From Hypsibius dujardini (taxonomy: Eukaryota > Tardigrada > Eutardigrada > Parachela > Hypsibiidae): DNA of 40,150 nt. A program made the translations under genes and the position numbers. Positions 35,042 to 40,150 of this stretch are shown one piece after another (position 1 is the stretch's first letter; each line of letters opens with the position of its first letter). Under the pieces are notes generated by a model. The model worked only from the letters and a program-made list of their open reading frames with translations. It did no database searches and was not told the origin of the DNA. The stretch covers positions 1-40,150 of the forward strand of contig LRSR01006650.1 in the NCBI GenBank assembly GCA_001579985.1. Direction: 5' to 3'.

Positions 35042-35728
35042 ACATTTGAATGAACGTGCTTCTGCCTTTTCAGACATCTTTCTGAGTGAGGATCAGAGTG
35101 TTCGGATTGGGGATTTCGGTCTGGCCACCGTCAAGACACGCTGGACCGGATCGCATCAGCAAGCCCGTCAGATCACCGGATCGATCTTGTGGATGGCGCC
35201 GGAAGTCATTCGAATGGACAAGGACGATATCGCCCCCTTTAGTACCAAGTCAGATGTGTACTCTTTTGGAGTTGTCATGTATGAATTGCTCTGCGGGAAG
35301 CTTCCGTACGAAGGACTCGGCCGGGATATGGTGAGCGGAAAGTGTGTTGCTTCAAAATTGGTCGAACCACTTTAACGGTGTGAAAATTTGATCGATAGAT
35401 TCTCTACCGTGTCGGACGGGGATTCTTGAGACCGACGCTGGACGCGGCCATCTACGAGGTTCCCAAGTCGCTGTCGTGTCTGTTTGAGGCGTGTGTACGC
35501 CTGAAACGGGAGGACCGGCTGGAGTTCACGCAGGTGTACGACCAACTTCGCATCACCCTCGACAGTATTCCCGCCATCAGACGGAGCAACTCCGAGCCCA
35601 CCCTCAATCGCAACCAATGGCAGTCGGACGATTTCACCGCCTATAACTGCCCGTCCCCGAAGACGCCTGCGGTCCATATGACGAACATTAACGAATCGAA
35701 ATTTCCGTTTCTTGTTGACAACCAGTGA
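30355..35728 (+). CDS. Raf: RAF serine/threonine kinase (B-Raf type)
   Basis: RAF is the MAP3K that links Ras-GTP to MEK and ERK. Ten exons agree in phase: 30355-30507, 31270-31371, 32527-33101, 33191-33463, 33571-33776, 33958-34071, 34214-34374, 34453-34894, 35074-35330 and 35399-35728, giving 870 residues. Domains: a B-Raf-specific-like N-terminal helix region ([20 protein letters not shown]), a Ser-rich linker, the Ras-binding domain (about 224-298, including [20 protein letters not shown]) and a complete C1 zinc finger (about 309-355, [17 protein letters not shown]). The CR2 14-3-3 site is [10 protein letters not shown] (Ser405). The kinase has [12 protein letters not shown] (Lys571), HRDLKSN (Asp671), DFG (Asp689), TVKTRW and APE. 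A C-terminal 14-3-3 site RSNSEPTL (Ser826) follows. The Lys in VAVK separates it from KSR pseudokinases. The negatively charged stretch before the kinase reads ESMEDWEIP, as in constitutively acidic B-Raf. Introns 1 and 8 hold tetranucleotide tracts. Confidence 0.96.
31425..31556. repeat. ACAG tract, RAF intron 2
   Basis: GCAG/ATAG/ACAA variants lead into a pure ACAG run, in the 31372-32526 intron. Confidence 0.95.
34924..35041. repeat. CTGT tract, RAF intron 8
   Basis: Two pure CTGT runs flank a CTATAAGTTTGT-type spacer. The tract fills most of the 34895-35073 intron, which interrupts the kinase domain just after HRDLKSN. Confidence 0.95.
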
Positions 35729-37220
35729 GAATGGTTGCGCTGCTGTTGATGATGTTGGCTTGCTTTCCTGATTACTTCTTGTATGTGTGTATGTGTATAT
35801 GTCAGGGAGGAAAGCTTGGAATGTAGCTGATATTTAGCTTTTAATTCCATTTATCCACGACATGGAGGGGCACGTGTTTCAATTTTAGGTTTTACGGTAT
35901 CCGGCCTGGCCGTGTCAAAGGGGAACTGGTTTGACTGCGACTTCTCTACCTTTGTTTGTACAATTAAATTAATATCAAATCGAAGGAGAAGAACATGTGA
36001 AGCAACTTCAATTTTTATGAATGTGGGAAAAAAAGGGACATTCTGGCAAGCTCGACTCGCACATATCACTGAGACAAACAGCACGTCGGCATGGGGAGTT
36101 GCGAAGGATTCATAAGACAACCTAAAAATATTCTCATGCATATAGTACTCTGTCTGTCTCTCTGTCTGTGTCTCTGTCAGTCTCTGTCTGTCTGTCTGTC
36201 TGTCTCTGTCTCTGTCAGTACTCTGTCTGTATAAGTCTGAATAGTCAATATAAAAACGATTATCTTAACAGTATGAGATAAGGGCACTGGAATGGCCCAC
36301 TTGACTTTCCCGTACCCTGGAATGGACCACCGGGCGGCAGGGGACGCTCTATCGCAAATTAATCAAAAACAAATAAGTTACTGCGTAGTCAGCGACCTCT
36401 ACAGTGGACTTTTCTCCAATCGTCCAATGGAGCTTTTTATTTCTCTTTTTTAAATGGGCATTCTGGGCAATTCTCAATTTTTCTAGGCACATTCTACAGT
36501 AATCATACTGATATTGTAGGTGAATAGACCAAGGGAGTTTCTCGAAAGCACCACATCCATCAATAGACTCCCACTGTAGACTGACCCATCCCACGTCATG
36601 CATCCTCCTTTAATGCAAAAGAAAGCATGAACGATATCGGAGGTTTTAAGGTTGGGAAAGTGTAACCCCTTTCTCATATAACGGCAGTCTGAAGGGTTCT
36701 GAGCTGAAGATCGCCTGCAGTCTGAAGGGGTCTGAACTGAAGATCGCCTGCAGTCTGAAGGGGTCTGAACTGAAGATCGCCTGCAGGTATGCCCCCTCCG
36801 ACGCCTCTCTCTCTCTCTCTCTGTCTGCTGCTACGACACCGGTCGAATCCTTTGTCCATCCCGTGGTCAGCAATCTCCGCCCTGTGCTAATACTGCACCT
36901 GCGTGTAGAGTACAGTGAAAATCCCCAACTTGCCACGCTACAACACCAGACAAGAAAGCCCTCACCTTCCTTTGTGTCCTCACACCATCCCAGTCGAAAC
37001 TCGGCCATAAACCGGTTTGCCTGACCTCCCTAATTGTCACTCTTTCTTCTTGTACGAGTATTGTGGTCCAGTGTAAATCTTCAAAGTTTGACTGCATGAC
37101 ATTCATCGACATCTTCAGAATCGCTTTTCTGGAACATCTTGGTAAGAATCGTCTCTCCTGATTACTGGACAATCTACACTTGACCTAGAATCAGGCAAGC
37201 TTCTCATCTCAAAAGCCACA
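35729..37220. other. intergenic region after RAF
   Basis: It contains a CTGT/CTCTGT tract at 36149-36232, three 33-bp repeats at 36685-36783 and a TCTC run near 36808. The RAF 3' UTR and the promoter of the next gene should lie here. No gene is recognised; a minus-strand open frame through the 33-bp repeats has no family match I know. Confidence 0.5.
36685..36783. repeat. three tandem 33-bp repeats
   Basis: The unit begins CAGTCTGAAGGGGTCTGAAC and ends GAAGATCGCCTG; copies 2 and 3 are identical and copy 1 differs at a few bases. The length is a multiple of three, and on the minus strand each copy reads LQAIFSSDPFR or LQAIFSSEPFR. Confidence 0.95.
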
Positions 37221-38732
37221 ATGAGAGCCATCTTCGTGATCTGCTTCTTTATTACCGGTACGTCTTATTCTATTCATATCTCAGGGCTTGCTAAGGGAAC
37301 CCTTGCTAGTAAAATAATCTCATTTATTTAAGAGTCACTTTACTTCTTCGATATTATTGACCCGTTGGAGGTCTTTGGTATTATTGACTGGTTCTTTAGA
37401 TTCACACCTTTGACCAATAATAAGATACTTCCGGACCTCCGGTAGTTGATTGTATGATGATCGAACGGGTGTGTCTGGAGAAATATATGAGGACCTCGTA
37501 TTGAGGAATCGAGCTCAATTTCGTGTTGTTATAAATACTGCTTTCCAGGCGTCGCGTTTACCAACGGTGCTCAGAACAAACCGAGTTCCGGTGACGCCAC
37601 CATCGTCCTCATCCCCGTCAACGTTAACAGCACGACCAACTCGCCCACCACGTCCACCCCTGCCACCACCCCTGACACGACCACCGAGACAATTGACATT
37701 GTAATCATCCACGAAGTACTCACCGCCAGTGATGTGACCACCGTCCCACCTCCAACCCCTGGCACGACCACCGTCACCACAACCCCTACGACCACTAACA
37801 CCAATGATCCGCTTGGCAACAGTGACGACGAAGACGAGAAAGACAAGGAAGACTCCACCAATCCGGCGGGGCGTGGCCTCTTCGCCCTAGCAGTCAACTC
37901 AAGCGCGACTGCCACGGCTGCAGTCGACGAAAAACTCGCCAAAAAATTCCGCCCTTTGTTCCGGTCCGACCAAGCAGCCCTGCCTGGAAACGGTCCGGGT
38001 GGTATTGAAGACGGGAACTCCCCCGTACCGGCTGAGCGTGGACTCTTCGCCGCTGGCCAAGGACCCGTTACAGGCAAAACTGCAGGGGATGCCAGTGCTG
38101 CCAGTAAGAAATTTCAGCGAGCGCCCTCTGCAATCGCTCCAGCCACGAAACCTCTCTCCCAAGGCGAGATTGGATTTGGGAAACGCGGAAAACCGGTAGT
38201 TGAAGGCAAGCCTGAGAAGAAGGAGGAGAAGATCGCTATCTCCGCGAAGAAGGAAGATAAGATTGATGTCCCCGCGAAGAAGGAAGACAAGAAAGACATT
38301 GAAATCGCTAAGAACGAAAAGACCGCGCTAGAAACTACCACAGCGGCAATTAAGACGACCACCCTTGCCGCGGTGCTGATTCCGCTCAACGTCACTAATG
38401 CTACCATCACGACTGAGGAGAAGGAGAAGCAGAAGAAGAAGGAGACCGTCGTTGAGGCTGCGAAGCGGACCCAGCGTCAGATTTTGACGGGGGCCTTCGG
38501 TGGGCAGCAGATCAGCACGATGGGCGGGAGTCTCGGTACGATGGGCGGATTCGGCACGGCCCTTGGTGGTGGACTGGGCGGATTCGGTGGCGGCCTGGGT
38601 GGATTCGGTGGCGGCCTGGGTGGATTTGGTGGAGGTCTGGGCGGTCTGGGCGGCGGTCTTGGAGGACCCGTCGTCGTGGACACCGTTACTGTCCAAGACA
38701 CCATCGTGCCCGACGTTTTGGTGGGAAAGTAA
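37221..38732 (+). CDS. secreted low-complexity Thr/Pro-, Lys/Glu- and Gly-rich protein
   Basis: Exons are 37221-37257 and 37549-38732, phases consistent, giving 406 residues. The tiny first exon encodes the start of a signal peptide (MRAIFVICFFITG, then VAFTNG). The mature protein is mosaic. It has a Thr/Pro-rich mucin-like part (TTVPPPTPGTTTVTTTPTT) with NST/NDP sites and an acidic DDEDEKDKEDS patch. Two GRGLFA/ERGLFA segments surround EKLAKKFRPLFRSDQAALPG. A charged part follows with AKKEDKIDVPAKKEDKKDIE repeats, then a Gly-rich tail of about four GGFGGGL units and a hydrophobic Val-rich end. It is almost certainly disordered outside the cell. Structural matrix, cuticle or adhesive roles are all possible; I recognise no family and assign no function. 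Confidence 0.8.
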
Positions 38733-40150
38733 ACCACCACCAGCTTGAAAACACTGAGTTCGTGTTTGATGTTGTTGTTTATGTTAAATGTGTTTGATGT
38801 GTTTGGAAGAGTGATTGTGAGGTTATGTTTCACTTTCTTCTTCTTGTTATTTTTTGTATATACCACAGTAATTCAATAATGTTGTCAGCTCTTGCTACCG
38901 AGCAAAACCATGTGCTGTCTTGTGGAATATGATGTTGCAAGCAGCGGCATTTACGGCGGGAACTCAGGCTCAAGCGTATTGTAAGAGGAGGAGCCGAAAA
39001 AGATATGCTAGACCTCATAGATCGTGAAGGAAAAACTTCACACAATCAACATCAGAAGCAATGAGAATCATACAAATATATTTAGAGAATAAGGCACCAT
39101 CAGTAACTTTAACACTAATCTCATCAGTAACTTGAAGAACTTTAACACCGGGTACTAGAAGATTGAATACGCAACGACCGTAAAAACACCGGCGAAAAAA
39201 AACAGACATCCAGGGAGCTTCTCGTAAGACAGATCTCACACTCTTAAGACGCTCAAAAGCCGATTACAGCGTGCCGCGACGTATCGTACCCCAACACGCT
39301 GTACACGCCATACAGCGTATGCCGACTTTTGGTAACAGACATTTAGTAATCGGACATATAATACAGGTCGACATTTTATATGAGTCGACAAATGGTTTAT
39401 CGACAGATCGTACCCCGACAATATGTATAGAGGCACATTTTGTTCTTGGCGACATTTGGTTTACCGACAATCACTACTTTTGCCGACATAATGGATCACT
39501 ACAGTTTTCCGCTCCCCCGCGACCGAGCGAAGTGAGGCCAGGGACTTCGTCCTGGGTGAAGCGCACGAGAAAAGCCAAGTCTGTTGATAGACTACCAGCC
39601 AACGATTCAGTCTGCTGAATACCTTTGAACACACAACAATTTCTGGATTCCTCGTAACATTCTTCATCCACGGCCCCGTAAGACTCTTCGCTCACGTATG
39701 CTTGAACAGTAAAAATGCGAGAACTATGTCAGAATACCTGATTTTGAAGGGGGGTTGAATTATTATGTTGTATCTGATTGCCTGTCTTTGCTGTATGAGA
39801 TGTCTGGTTCTACTTATTTCTAATCCTATGTGCCAAGACAATAACGCTTTCGCTGAAGGACTGTTAGTCGGCCCGCGTAATTTGTCGGCATACCCAATGT
39901 CTACGAACCACATGTCCATTAAAACAAATTTCATTAGTTTCTACATGTCGGTGTACAAAATGTCATCCGATACTATTTGTCTAGTACCATTTGTCGGTGT
40001 ACCAAATGTCGAGGTACCAAATGTCCATTAAAACAAAATGTCACTAGTTTCTACATGTCGCGTCATAAGATATTGCGTGTACGAAATGTCATCCGATACC
40101 ATTTGTCTAGTACCATTTGTCGGTGTACCAAATGTCGAGGTACCAAATGT
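38733..40150. other. right-edge region, repeats and one exon-like stretch
   Basis: No gene is recognised with confidence. A minus-strand frame at about 39620-39700 (SEESYGAVDEECYEESRNCC...) ends at a possible donor (AAAG before GTATTC) and could be an exon of a gene lying to the right. From about 39280 on, degenerate CGACATTTGGT-type motifs appear and merge into the tandem repeat at the edge. Confidence 0.4.
39908..40150. repeat. tandem repeat of 109-126 bp running off the window
   Basis: Copy 1 is 39908-40016 and copy 2 is 40017-40142, followed by the start of a third. Copy 2 has 17 extra bases (CGTCATAAGATATTGCG). Both share ATGTCCATTAAAACAAA, TAGTTTCTACATGTCG, TTTGTCTAGTACCATTTGTC and GGTGTACCAAATGTCGAGGT. 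The core GTCGGTGTACCAAATGTCG recurs in inverted, diverged form near 39450 (CGACATTTGGTTTACCGAC). Confidence 0.9.

Noticed and set aside
30355-35728. KSR pseudokinase instead of RAF
   Set aside because: VAVK has the catalytic Lys, and the Ras-binding domain and both RAF-type 14-3-3 motifs are present.
1-40150. tRNA genes, transposases, reverse transcriptases or viral genes
   Set aside because: I looked for tRNA B-box-like GTTCGAA contexts and for transposase or polymerase motifs and found none that held up.

Overview
The window is animal nuclear DNA. It carries spliced genes with GT-AG introns for metazoan cytoskeletal, signalling, chromatin and trafficking proteins: Lasp, RAF, KDM2/JHDM1, WIPI/Atg18, CDC123, MFSD1 and a GT10 fucosyltransferase. 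Genes are dense (about nine in 40 kb), introns are mostly short, and many introns carry ACAG/CTGT tetranucleotide tracts. This fits a small-genome invertebrate. A compact ecdysozoan such as a tardigrade is plausible, but that is inference; nothing seen here fixes the phylum.

Layout. Positions 1-10678 on the minus strand hold a Lasp-type LIM/nebulin-repeat gene. Its LIM domain is split over four small exons, and its C-terminal (expected SH3) end lies beyond the left edge. Intron 4 of Lasp contains a complete four-exon alpha-1,3-fucosyltransferase gene on the opposite strand (4066-6533). Positions 12004-14933 (+) hold a chromodomain protein whose 5' end I could not resolve. An array of eight 22-bp repeats (about 15268-15445) separates it from a five-exon MFSD1-like transporter (15994-18061, +). 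A small secreted CUB-like gene follows (18719-19568, possibly continuing to 19882). Next is a WIPI/Atg18-like locus (19947-21907, +) broken by in-frame stops and frameshifts. CDC123 (22456-23974, +) converges on a nine-exon minus-strand KDM2-like JmjC demethylase (24180-26441) that has no room for the CXXC, PHD, F-box and LRR parts of usual KDM2 proteins. About 3.9 kb without a recognised gene, holding a long inverted repeat, leads to a full-length ten-exon RAF kinase gene (30355-35728, +). Last is a two-exon secreted Thr/Pro-, Lys/Glu- and Gly-rich protein (37221-38732, +). The right edge runs into a 109-126 bp tandem repeat.

The genes do not form one pathway; this looks like ordinary gene-dense euchromatin. 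I found no operon, CRISPR array, integrated virus, transposase or tRNA gene. The most notable points are the nested antisense fucosyltransferase, the broken WIPI locus with single-base lesions of the same sign, the minimal KDM2, the 22-bp CACCC-like array, the 35-bp perfect inverted repeat and the recurrent intronic tetranucleotide tracts. I see no convincing new multi-gene system.
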